This document shows positions 17,916 through 25,678 of a stretch of DNA of 64,000 nucleotides, one piece after another. This DNA is from Massilia norwichensis. Its GTDB lineage: Bacteria; Pseudomonadota; Gammaproteobacteria; Burkholderiales; Burkholderiaceae_D. The number at the start of each line of letters is the position of its first letter. The first letter of the stretch is position 1. The DNA lies in the NCBI RefSeq assembly GCF_024753245.1, contig NZ_JANUGX010000007.1:62001-126000 (forward strand), written 5' to 3'. Under the pieces are notes generated by a model, which searched no databases, was not told where the DNA came from, and saw only the letters and a list, made by a program, of their open reading frames with translations. The translations under genes and the position numbers were made by a program.

Positions 17916-20330
17916 ATGAAACACACCCGCCTCACGGCCGCCCTGGCCACCGCCTTCGCCACCCTGGCCGCCAGCCCGCTGGCCCATGCGCAAAACGCCG
18001 ACCGCCACTTCCTCGGCTTCAGGCAAGCGCCGGGCAGCGGCTACGAAATCGCCACCAGCGACGGCCGCTACCTGATCAAGCCCTACGCGGCCAACATCGT
18101 CGAGACCACTTTCGTGCCCGCGAACGAGGAAGGCAAGCCGCGCGCCGCCTCGCACGCGGTGGTGCTGCAGCCCGGCCAGGTCCCGGTCCAGGTGAGGGAA
18201 GACGCGGCCCGCATCGTGCTGGCCACCGAGGGCATCATGGTCACGGTCGAGAAGTCGCCGTTCCGCATCGGCTACAGCTACAAGGGCAAGCCGCTGGTCG
18301 CCGAGAAGCACGGCTATGCGCGCGCCGACAAACTGGAATCGATCGAATTCGCGGTCGAGGGCGGCGAGGCCCTGTACGGCGCCGGTTCGCGTGCGGTCGG
18401 CATGAACCGCCGCGGCTACCGCTTCCCGCTGTATAACAAGGCATCTTATGGTTTCGGCGCGCATGCCGAGCAGATGGGCTATGGGATTCCGATGGCGCTG
18501 TCGTCGAAGCGCTATGCGATCCACTTCGACAACCCGCAGGCCGGCTACCTCGATCTGGACAGCCGCAAGGACGGCACGCTGCGCTTCGAAGCCATCGGCG
18601 GACCCAAGACCTACCAGGTGGTGGCGGGCGACGACTGGGCCCAGATCATGGACGGCACCACGCGCCTGACCGGACGCCAGCCGCTGCCGCCGCGCTGGGC
18701 CTTCGGCAATTTCGCCAGCCGCTTCGGCTATCACGACGAGGCGGAGACGCGCGCCGTGGTCGACAAATTCATCGCCGACGGCATTCCGCTCGACGCCGTC
18801 GTGCTCGACCTCTACTGGTTCGGCAAGACCGTCAAGGGCACGATGGGCAACCTGGCCTGGGACCGCGACAGCTTCCCGCACGCCGAGAAGATGATGGCCG
18901 ACTTCAGGCAGAAGGGCGTGCAGACGGTGGTGATCACCGAGCCCTTCATCCTCACGACCTCGAAGCGCTGGGATGAGGCGGCGAAGCAGGGCGTGCTGGC
19001 CACGGACAAGGACGGCAAGCCCTTCACCTTCGATTTCTATTTCGGGAACACCGGCCTGGTCGACGTCTTCAAGCCGCAGGCGCGCGACTGGTTCTGGAAC
19101 ATCTACAAGGAGCTCAAGGCGGGCGGCGTGGCCGGCTGGTGGGGCGACCTCGGCGAGCCGGAGATGCACCCCAGCGAAGCCCGGCACGCCACCGGCAGCG
19201 CCGACCAGGTCCACAACATCTACGGCCACGAATGGGCGCGCATGATCCACGACGGCTATGCGCGCGACTACCCGGCCGAGCGTCCCTTCATCCTGATGCG
19301 CTCGGGTTATTCGGGCTCGCAGCGCTTCGGCATGATCCCCTGGTCCGGCGACGTCAGCCGCGGCTGGGGCGGCCTGCAATCGCAGATGGAGATCTCGCTG
19401 CAGATGGGCATGCAGGGCCAGGCATACATGCACTCGGACCTGGGCGGCTTTGCCGGCCCGGTGCTGGACGACGAGCTCTACGTGCGCTGGCTGCAGTACG
19501 GCGTGTTCCAGCCGGTGTTCCGTCCGCACGCGCAGGAGGACGTCGCGGCCGAGCCGGTGTTCCGCGAAGCGAAAACCAAGGCCCGGGCGCGCGACGCGGT
19601 GCGCCTGCGCTACGCCATGCTGCCGTATAACTACACGATCGCCTTCGAGAACAGCCGCAGCGGCATGCCGATGATGCGGCCGATGCTGTTCGAGGAGCAG
19701 GACGAAGAGGGCGCGGCAGGCATCGCCTCGACCTATCTGTGGGGCCCGAGCTTCCTGGTTGCGCCGATCGTCGAGCCGGGCGCCACCCGCAAGGAAATCC
19801 ACTTCCCGAACAAGGGCAGCACCTGGTTCGATTTCTACGACGACCAGCCGCACCGCGGCGGCATCACCGAAATCGTGACGCCGGTGCCCGGCCACATCCC
19901 GACCTATGTGCGCGCCGGTGCCTTCGTGCCGCTGGCGAAGGTGGTGCAGAGCACGCGCGACTACAACACCCGTGCGCTCGAGCTGCACTACTGGCACGAT
20001 GCCAGCGTGACCAGCTCTTCGGGCCAGCTCTACGACGACGACGGCAAGACCCCGGATGCCTACGCGGCCGGCAAGTACGAGCTGGTGCGTTTCAGCAGCC
20101 GCGTCGATGGCGGCAAGCTCGAGATCGGCCTGGCGCCGGAAGCCGGGGCTGCTTACACCGCTTCGTCGCACAGCTTTGCGCTGAAGGTCCACAACGTCGC
20201 GCGCAAACCACGTGCGGTGCAGGCGGACGGGAAGCCGCTGAACTACCGTTGGGACGCGAAGCGGCGCCTGCTGGAGGTCTCGCTGCCGCTGCTGCGCGAC
20301 AGTAGCATGCAGGTCGCGGTGACGCTGTAA
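17916..20330 (+). CDS. GH31 alpha-glucosidase / oligosaccharide transglucosidase, secreted
   Basis: I chose the ATG at 17916 because it begins a clean signal peptide (MKHTRLTAALATAFATLAAS, ending in AHA); the product has 804 residues. It has an N-terminal beta-sandwich, then the (beta/alpha)8 barrel with PLPPRWAFGNFASRFGYHDE and VVLDLYWFG. The nucleophile is Asp411 in GWWGDLGEPEMHP; the acid/base is Asp479 in IPWSGDVSRGWGG. The GDLGEPE form of the nucleophile motif and overall length resemble the Cellvibrio Agd31B alpha-transglucosylase group rather than ordinary alpha-glucosidases (WxDMNE). It probably acts on alpha-1,4-glucans in the periplasm. No transporter or other amylolytic gene is adjacent. 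Confidence 0.93.
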   Translation: MKHTRLTAALATAFATLAASPLAHAQNADRHFLGFRQAPGSGYEIATSDGRYLIKPYAANIVETTFVPANEEGKPRAASHAVVLQPGQVPVQVREDAARIVLATEGIMVTVEKSPFRIGYSYKGKPLVAEKHGYARADKLESIEFAVEGGEALYGAGSRAVGMNRRGYRFPLYNKASYGFGAHAEQMGYGIPMALSSKRYAIHFDNPQAGYLDLDSRKDGTLRFEAIGGPKTYQVVAGDDWAQIMDGTTRLTGRQPLPPRWAFGNFASRFGYHDEAETRAVVDKFIADGIPLDAVVLDLYWFGKTVKGTMGNLAWDRDSFPHAEKMMADFRQKGVQTVVITEPFILTTSKRWDEAAKQGVLATDKDGKPFTFDFYFGNTGLVDVFKPQARDWFWNIYKELKAGGVAGWWGDLGEPEMHPSEARHATGSADQVHNIYGHEWARMIHDGYARDYPAERPFILMRSGYSGSQRFGMIPWSGDVSRGWGGLQSQMEISLQMGMQGQAYMHSDLGGFAGPVLDDELYVRWLQYGVFQPVFRPHAQEDVAAEPVFREAKTKARARDAVRLRYAMLPYNYTIAFENSRSGMPMMRPMLFEEQDEEGAAGIASTYLWGPSFLVAPIVEPGATRKEIHFPNKGSTWFDFYDDQPHRGGITEIVTPVPGHIPTYVRAGAFVPLAKVVQSTRDYNTRALELHYWHDASVTSSSGQLYDDDGKTPDAYAAGKYELVRFSSRVDGGKLEIGLAPEAGAAYTASSHSFALKVHNVARKPRAVQADGKPLNYRWDAKRRLLEVSLPLLRDSSMQVAVTL

Positions 20331-20441
20331 GTCGCTGATTTTACTGCTGAGTTTTATGGCCGGGCAGTCAGCAGGGCGCGTTCAGACGCGCTCCGGCATG
20401 GTGGGGGATTCGGTAAACTGAGGGGCCTGAACGCAGAAGCG

Positions 20442-21710
20442 ATGCGATCGCCCATGAAGACCCAACTGCTGGAAGATTTCGACGAAAGCGGCTCGGCGCC
20501 GTCCAGGGCGGCGGGCGTGCCTGCTGCCCAACCCGCGCAGGCCACCGCGCCTGCTGCCCAGGCTGCGGCGCCGGCCGCGCCATCCACGGTGCCAGCCGCT
20601 CAGTCGACGGCGCCTGCCGCGCAGGCCGTAACGCCTGCCCCCCTGGCTGCGGCCCCGGCCGAGAGGCCGGCCGCCCCTTCACGTCCGGCGGTGTGGCAGC
20701 GGCCGCGCCAGGCGGAAGCGGCCACCGCCTCAGCCTCGCCTGTGGCCGCGCAGGCAGACGCAGCCGCGCAGGCACACGCAGCCGTGCCGTCACCCGCTGC
20801 CGCCGCCGCATCGCCTGCGAGCGTCCGGCCACACCCCGCCGCGCCGCGACAAACGGTGCCGGGACAGCCGCTTTCTTCACCGCCGCCACCGCCATCGCCG
20901 CCACGCCAGGCGCCGATCCATCCGCGCGGTTTCGCGCTCCAGCCTACAGCCTCGGGCACGACCACGGTGCCGCTGGGCGACACCACCGCGCCGGCCTGGC
21001 CGCAAGGCCCATCGTCCGGCGGCGACCCCGACTGGCTGACGGAACGGCTGGCGCGCGACGCGGCGCTGCAGGAGCGCACCGAATGGAATGGCTTGTGGAG
21101 GCGCCGGCTGGCAAGCTGGGGCGCGGCCGGCGTGCTGCTCGCGCTGCTGGCCGGCGGCGGATTGTGGCTCTACGAGCAAAGCCGGGTGGAAGGTGCGCTG
21201 GTGGTGGTGGCGAACACGAATCCGGCGCCGGAGGCGCATACGCCACGTCCGGTCGGTATGCCTGCGCCGGCCGTTGTGCCGGCAAGCCCGCCAGTGGCCG
21301 CCATCGACACGTCCGGTGCGGCCGCTGCAAGCGTTCAAGGGGCTGAGCCGAGCGTGCCCGCTGCGGCATCAGGCACAGTGGAAAGTGCGGGTGAGGGCGC
21401 GACAGGCGGCACGGCAGGACCGTCGACGGCGGCCGGCAGCGCCGAACCGCAGACGCCGGCCTTCGCCGACCGCAGCGTGGTCCCGGTCGCCACGGATGCG
21501 CCGCCGCCGGCCAAGCCGAAACACAAGCGCGTCCGCGCCACCAGGCACGCCGAGCCGGAAGCGCGCGCCGACATCCGCGAGGGCGAGCGCTCCTACCGCC
21601 AGCGTTACGAAGAAACCCTGATGCAGTGCCGCGCGCATGGCTACGACGAACGGCAGTGCCTGCAACGGGGATGCGAGATGACGCGCTACGGCTTCGCCTG
21701 CAAAGGCTGA
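20442..21710 (+). CDS. Pro/Ala-rich single-pass membrane protein with Cys-containing C-terminus, unknown function
   Basis: A 422-residue protein; ATG 20454 (MKTQLLEDFDESGSAPS) is an equally good start. A -10-like TAAACT lies at 20414-20419. Residues about 15-180 are low complexity (repeated APAAQ-like units, Pro runs). One membrane helix, SWGAAGVLLALLAGGGLWLY, lies near residue 225, which predicts a long cytoplasmic N-tail. A second low-complexity part is followed by a conserved-looking C-terminus with four cysteines (MQCRAHGYDERQCLQRGCEM...FACKG). The layout suggests a short folded periplasmic module on a flexible stalk. I do not recognise the family. Confidence 0.72.
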   Translation: MRSPMKTQLLEDFDESGSAPSRAAGVPAAQPAQATAPAAQAAAPAAPSTVPAAQSTAPAAQAVTPAPLAAAPAERPAAPSRPAVWQRPRQAEAATASASPVAAQADAAAQAHAAVPSPAAAAASPASVRPHPAAPRQTVPGQPLSSPPPPPSPPRQAPIHPRGFALQPTASGTTTVPLGDTTAPAWPQGPSSGGDPDWLTERLARDAALQERTEWNGLWRRRLASWGAAGVLLALLAGGGLWLYEQSRVEGALVVVANTNPAPEAHTPRPVGMPAPAVVPASPPVAAIDTSGAAAASVQGAEPSVPAAASGTVESAGEGATGGTAGPSTAAGSAEPQTPAFADRSVVPVATDAPPPAKPKHKRVRATRHAEPEARADIREGERSYRQRYEETLMQCRAHGYDERQCLQRGCEMTRYGFACKG

Positions 21711-21711
21711 A

Positions 21712-21734
21712 CGGGCGTCAGGGCCTGATGCCCG
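21712..21734. terminator. hairpin between convergent genes
   Basis: CGGGCGTCAG and CTGATGCCCG pair over 10 bases with one G-T wobble around a GGC loop, between the stops of the membrane protein and the cupin. There is no clear T-run in either direction, so its role as a terminator is likely but not certain. Confidence 0.5.
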
Positions 21735-21747
21735 CTCAGTAGTTCAG

Positions 21748-22137
21748 TCACTCCTCGTGGTGGTGCTTCTCGTACTCGTCGGCTTCCGCCTTGGTCGCAT
21801 GCACGATGCCGTCCGGGTGCTCCGGCGGCGTGTACAGCGTGTACAGGCGCATCGGTTCGGTCTGCGACTTGTTGATGACGTTGTGCTCGGTGCCGGCCGG
21901 GATGACCACCGCCACGCCGTCTTCCAGCTGGTGTTCTTCGCCGTCCAGGATGGCGACGCCGGTGCCGGCTTCGACGCGGATGAACTGGTCGTGGCCGGTG
22001 TGGTGTTCCATGCCGATCTCTTCGCCCGGCTGCAGGGTCATGATGACCAGCTGACTGCGCGGCGTCGTGTAGAGGACTTCGCGGAAGTTATTGCCGGCGA
22101 GGGTCTTTTGTTCGATGTTGATGCTGTATCCGGACAT
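21748..22137 (-). CDS. small single-domain cupin
   Basis: A 129-residue protein starting MSGYSINIEQKTLAGNNFRE with AGGAG upstream. It is a single conserved beta-barrel: PGEEIGMEHHTGHDQFIRVEAG supplies motif-1 histidines and the glutamine/glutamate region, and VVIPAGTEHNVIN supplies motif 2. The C-terminus ends in a His/Glu-rich tail (EYEKHHHEE). Such stand-alone cupins bind a metal and act as small enzymes or sensors; the substrate is unknown. It is divergent from the adjacent kinase. Confidence 0.9.
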   Translation of the reverse strand: MSGYSINIEQKTLAGNNFREVLYTTPRSQLVIMTLQPGEEIGMEHHTGHDQFIRVEAGTGVAILDGEEHQLEDGVAVVIPAGTEHNVINKSQTEPMRLYTLYTPPEHPDGIVHATKAEADEYEKHHHEE

Positions 22138-22247
22138 GCTTGTTCTCCTGTTGGTTCAGATTTGCCGATAACGATTGTATAAGACGGCGCGTTTCCGTGC
22201 AGGCCAAGCTTAACGTGTTCAAAATCCGCCATGGGCGTGATCCCGAC

Positions 22248-22256
22248 TGTTATACT
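22248..22256 (+). promoter_or_regulatory. extended -10 promoter of the tandem-PAS kinase gene
   Basis: TGTTATACT is an extended -10 element (TGn plus TATACT) ending 27 bases before the kinase ATG. A -35 box is not evident, as is common for extended -10 promoters. It implies a leader of about 20 bases. Confidence 0.5.
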
Positions 22257-22283
22257 CGGGCATTTTCCCTTTCTCCTACTCAA

Positions 22284-24632
22284 ATGCAGAGCGACTTCAA
22301 CGCCCAGCGCCGTGCCCAGCTGCTGATCGAGCGCGTGGCCGATTACGCCATCTACATGCTCAATCCGGACGGTACGGTGGCCAGCTGGAACGCCGGCGCG
22401 CGTCGCTTCAAGGGCTACACCGAGCCGGAGATCCTGGGGCAGCACTTCTCGCGCTTCTACACCGAGAAGGATCTTGCCGCCGGCGTGCCGGCGCGCGCGC
22501 TGCGTACCGCGCTGGAGAGTGGGCGTTTCGAAGACGAAGGCTGGCGCGTGCGCAAGGACGGCACCCAGTTCTGGGCCTCGGTCGTGATCGACCCGATCTA
22601 CGACGACAACGGCGAGCTGTTCGGCTTCGCCAAGATCACCCGCGACATCACCGACAAGAAGCTGGCGCGCGATGTCCTGCGCCGCACCGAAGAGCAGTTC
22701 CGGCTGCTGGTCGAGAGCGTGGTCGACTACGCGATCTACATGTTGTCGCCCGAGGGCGTGGTCACCACCTGGAACGCCGGCGCCCGCAAGATCAAGGGAT
22801 ATACCGCCGACGAGATCGTCGGCAGCCACTTCAGCCGCTTCTACACCGACGACGACCGCCGCAACGGCATGCCTGAGCGCGTGCTGCGCCAGGTGCGCGA
22901 GCATGGACGCTTCGAAGCCGAAGGCCTGCGTGTGCGCAAGGACGGCAGCACCTTCCGCGCCAGCGTGGTGATCGACGCCATTCACGACGCCGACGGCAAG
23001 CTGGTCGGCTTCGCCAAGATCACGCGCGACATCACCGAGCGCACCCAGCTCGAGGATGCGCGCGAAGCGCTGCAGCACTCGCAGCGCCTGGAAGCGGTCG
23101 GCAAACTGACCGGCGGCGTGGCGCACGATTTCAACAACATCCTGCAGGTCATCGGCGGCAGTCTGCAGCTGCTGAGCGGCACCGTGGCCGGCATCCCGGC
23201 CGCGCAGCGCCACCTGAACATGGCGCTGTCGGCGGTGGACCGCGGCGGCAAGCTGGCGGCCCAGCTGCTGGCCTTCGCGCGGCGCCAGCCGCTGCAGCCG
23301 GTGGTGCTGAACGCGGGCCGCGTGGTGCGCGGCCTCGAAGAACTGGTGCAGCGCGCGGTGGGCGAGACGGTCGAAGTCGAGACCGCGGTCTCGGCCTCGC
23401 TGTGGAACACGCTGATCGATCCGCACCAGCTCGAGAACGTGGTGCTGAACCTGGCCATCAACGCGCGCGACGCGATGCCGGGCGGCGGCAAGCTCACCAT
23501 CGAGCTCTCCAACACCATGCTCGACGACAGCTACGTCAGCGCGGCGCACGAGGTGCCGCCGGGCCAGTACGTGCTGCTGGCGATCAGCGACACCGGCACC
23601 GGCATGACGCCGGAGGTGCTGGCGCGCGCCGTCGAACCCTTCTTCACGACCAAGAGCGAAGGCCAGGGTACGGGCCTGGGCCTGTCGATGGCCTTCGGCT
23701 TCGTCAAGCAGAGCGGCGGCCATTTCCGCATCTACAGCGAAGTCGGGCACGGCACCACGATCAAGGCCTACTTCCCGCGTTCGATGGACGCCGAGCAGGC
23801 GCTGCCCGAAACCGGGACCAGCGAAGTGCGCGGCGGCAGCGAGACCATCCTGGTGGTCGAGGACGATCCGAACGTGCAGGCCACCGTGGTCGGCATGCTG
23901 TCGGAACTCGGCTATCACGTGCTGCGCGCCGATAACGCCGAGATGGCGCTGGCCGTGCTGCGCGCCGGCGTGCGCTGCGACCTGCTGTTCACCGACGTCG
24001 TCATGCCGGGCAAGATCAAGAGTCCCGACATGGCGCGCCAGGCCAAGGCCCTGCTGCCCAACCTGAAGGTGCTGTACACCTCGGGCTACACCCAGAACGC
24101 GATCATCCATGGCGGCCGCCTCGATCCGGGCGTGGAGCTGCTCAGCAAACCGTATCGCCGCGAGAAGCTGGCCGCCAAGGTGCGCCAGATGCTGGGCGGC
24201 CAGGAACAGGCGCAGGCCCCAGCCGTGTCGCCGGCGCTGCGCAGCATCCACCCGGACGGCCTGCGCGTGCTGCTGATCGAAGACGACAGCCAGGCGCGCG
24301 AGCTGTACCGCGACATCCTGGAGGCCGCCGGCTACCGCGTCGCCGAAGCGCCGACCGCCGCCGCCGCGATGGAAGCACTGGCCGCCGAGCGTTTCGATGC
24401 CGCAGTGGTCGACTACAGCCTGCCCGACCTGGATGGCCTCAGCCTGGCGCGCCGCATCGTCGCCGCCCACCCGGGCGTGGCGCTGGTGTTCGCGTCCGGC
24501 TACGGCAGCCTGGTGGCCGGCGCCGCCGACATGGCGGCGCGGGTGCTGACCAAGCCCTTCACGGACCTGCAGCTGAAGCATGCGCTGCTGGCCGCGGTCG
24601 AGGCGCATGCCAGGAGCGGCAAGCGCGCCTGA
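22284..24632 (+). CDS. tandem-PAS hybrid histidine kinase with two receiver domains
   Basis: I chose the ATG at 22284 (MQSDFNAQRRAQLLIERVAD; 782 aa), since the open frame upstream overlaps the promoter. Two nearly identical PAS domains (about 10-130 and 140-260) each contain DYAIYML, WNAGAR and HFSRFYT. The HisKA box GKLTGGVAHDFNNILQ carries His281, followed by an ATPase domain with NLAINARDAMPGGG and GTGLGLSMAFGFVKQSGG. The receivers have Asp571 (LLFTDVVMPG) and Asp710 (AVVDYSLPDLDG). It has no membrane segment and no DNA-binding output, so it must signal through phosphotransfer to another protein. It is a paralogue of the kinase at 8.5 kb and lacks that protein's extra N-terminal domains. 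Confidence 0.94.
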   Translation: MQSDFNAQRRAQLLIERVADYAIYMLNPDGTVASWNAGARRFKGYTEPEILGQHFSRFYTEKDLAAGVPARALRTALESGRFEDEGWRVRKDGTQFWASVVIDPIYDDNGELFGFAKITRDITDKKLARDVLRRTEEQFRLLVESVVDYAIYMLSPEGVVTTWNAGARKIKGYTADEIVGSHFSRFYTDDDRRNGMPERVLRQVREHGRFEAEGLRVRKDGSTFRASVVIDAIHDADGKLVGFAKITRDITERTQLEDAREALQHSQRLEAVGKLTGGVAHDFNNILQVIGGSLQLLSGTVAGIPAAQRHLNMALSAVDRGGKLAAQLLAFARRQPLQPVVLNAGRVVRGLEELVQRAVGETVEVETAVSASLWNTLIDPHQLENVVLNLAINARDAMPGGGKLTIELSNTMLDDSYVSAAHEVPPGQYVLLAISDTGTGMTPEVLARAVEPFFTTKSEGQGTGLGLSMAFGFVKQSGGHFRIYSEVGHGTTIKAYFPRSMDAEQALPETGTSEVRGGSETILVVEDDPNVQATVVGMLSELGYHVLRADNAEMALAVLRAGVRCDLLFTDVVMPGKIKSPDMARQAKALLPNLKVLYTSGYTQNAIIHGGRLDPGVELLSKPYRREKLAAKVRQMLGGQEQAQAPAVSPALRSIHPDGLRVLLIEDDSQARELYRDILEAAGYRVAEAPTAAAAMEALAAERFDAAVVDYSLPDLDGLSLARRIVAAHPGVALVFASGYGSLVAGAADMAARVLTKPFTDLQLKHALLAAVEAHARSGKRA

Positions 24633-24712
24633 GGCCGCGCACGCCAATCTCGCGCCGTGAATCTCGGGAGCATGCTAGTGTTTCCTTGTGGCAATTAAAA
24701 CAAGGAGAAAGC

Positions 24713-25609
24713 ATGCAATCCCAAGTCAAGGCATCGGTCATGGAGGCGATCGGCGAGACCCCCGTGGTCAGGCTCGGCCGGCTGTTCCGCGGGGCGAACG
24801 TGGTCGCCAAGCTGGAGTACATGAACCCCGGCGGCAGCATCAAGGACCGCATGGTGCGGCACATGCTGCGCCAGCGGCCGGCGGACACGACCCACGTGGT
24901 CGAATCCTCGTCCGGCAATACCGGCGCGGCGCTCGCCATGGCCAGCGCCGTGCTGGGCCTGCGCTGCGACGTGACGGTGCCGCGCACCACCAGCACCGAG
25001 AAGGTCAGGCGCATCGCCGCCTATGGCGCCGAGGTCCACCTGTGCGACCCCGACGATTACCATGCCGCCGCCGAGCGCCTGGTGGACGAGCACGGCGCCC
25101 ATTACCTGGACCAGTACTGCACGCCGCTGAACCGCGAAGCGCACTACCGCGACACCGGCCCGGAGCTGTGGCGCCAGCTGGCCGGCGAGCTCGACGTCTT
25201 CGTGTGCGGGGTCGGCTCGGGCGGCACCATCTCCGGCATCGGCCGCTACCTGAAGGAGCAGAACCCGCGCGTGCGCGTGATCGGCGTCGAGCCGCTGCAT
25301 TCGTCCTACCGCAAGCTGGTCACGGACGCGCCGGCGGACGGCAGCTTCAGCACCGTGGTCGAAGGCGTCGGCAAGCGCCAGCCCTCGCAGAGCTTCGATC
25401 CCAGCGTGGTCGACGACGTGGTGCAGGTGAAGGACGCCGATGCGCTGGACTGGTGCCGGCGCCTGGCGCGCGAAGAGGGCATCCTGGCCGGCGGGTCCAG
25501 CGGCTGCGTGGCGGCGGGGATCGCGGCGCTGCTGCCCAAGCTGCAAGGCCAGCGCATCGCGACCGTCTTTCCGGATTCGGGGGCGTTCTACCTGTCGAAG
25601 TATTTTTGA
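24713..25609 (+). CDS. PLP-dependent cysteine synthase / cystathionine beta-synthase family protein
   Basis: I chose the ATG at 24713 because AAGGAG lies 8 bases upstream (298 aa). Fold-type II PLP motifs are present: YMNPGGSIKDRM with the Schiff-base lysine, ESSSGNTGAALAMA binding the substrate carboxylate, and VGSGGTISGIGRYL binding the PLP phosphate. It should catalyse beta-replacement on an O-activated serine, most simply making cysteine from O-acetylserine and sulfide. PRTTSTEKVRRIAAYGAEV and the SSSGNTG variant differ from standard CysK (TSGNTG), so a related reaction such as diaminopropionate synthesis is possible. It is not next to any sulfur-assimilation gene. Confidence 0.88.
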   Translation: MQSQVKASVMEAIGETPVVRLGRLFRGANVVAKLEYMNPGGSIKDRMVRHMLRQRPADTTHVVESSSGNTGAALAMASAVLGLRCDVTVPRTTSTEKVRRIAAYGAEVHLCDPDDYHAAAERLVDEHGAHYLDQYCTPLNREAHYRDTGPELWRQLAGELDVFVCGVGSGGTISGIGRYLKEQNPRVRVIGVEPLHSSYRKLVTDAPADGSFSTVVEGVGKRQPSQSFDPSVVDDVVQVKDADALDWCRRLAREEGILAGGSSGCVAAGIAALLPKLQGQRIATVFPDSGAFYLSKYF

Positions 25610-25678
25610 CTGGCAGTCATAAATCCCCAGCCTTATACTCGTGCTTTTGTCATTTCGCCAAGGACCACCAGGACCCTT

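Noticed and set aside
17772-20192. 806-codon reverse-strand frame opposite the GH31 gene
   Set aside because: It spans the GH31 gene exactly antisense, with no ribosome site and no domain motif.
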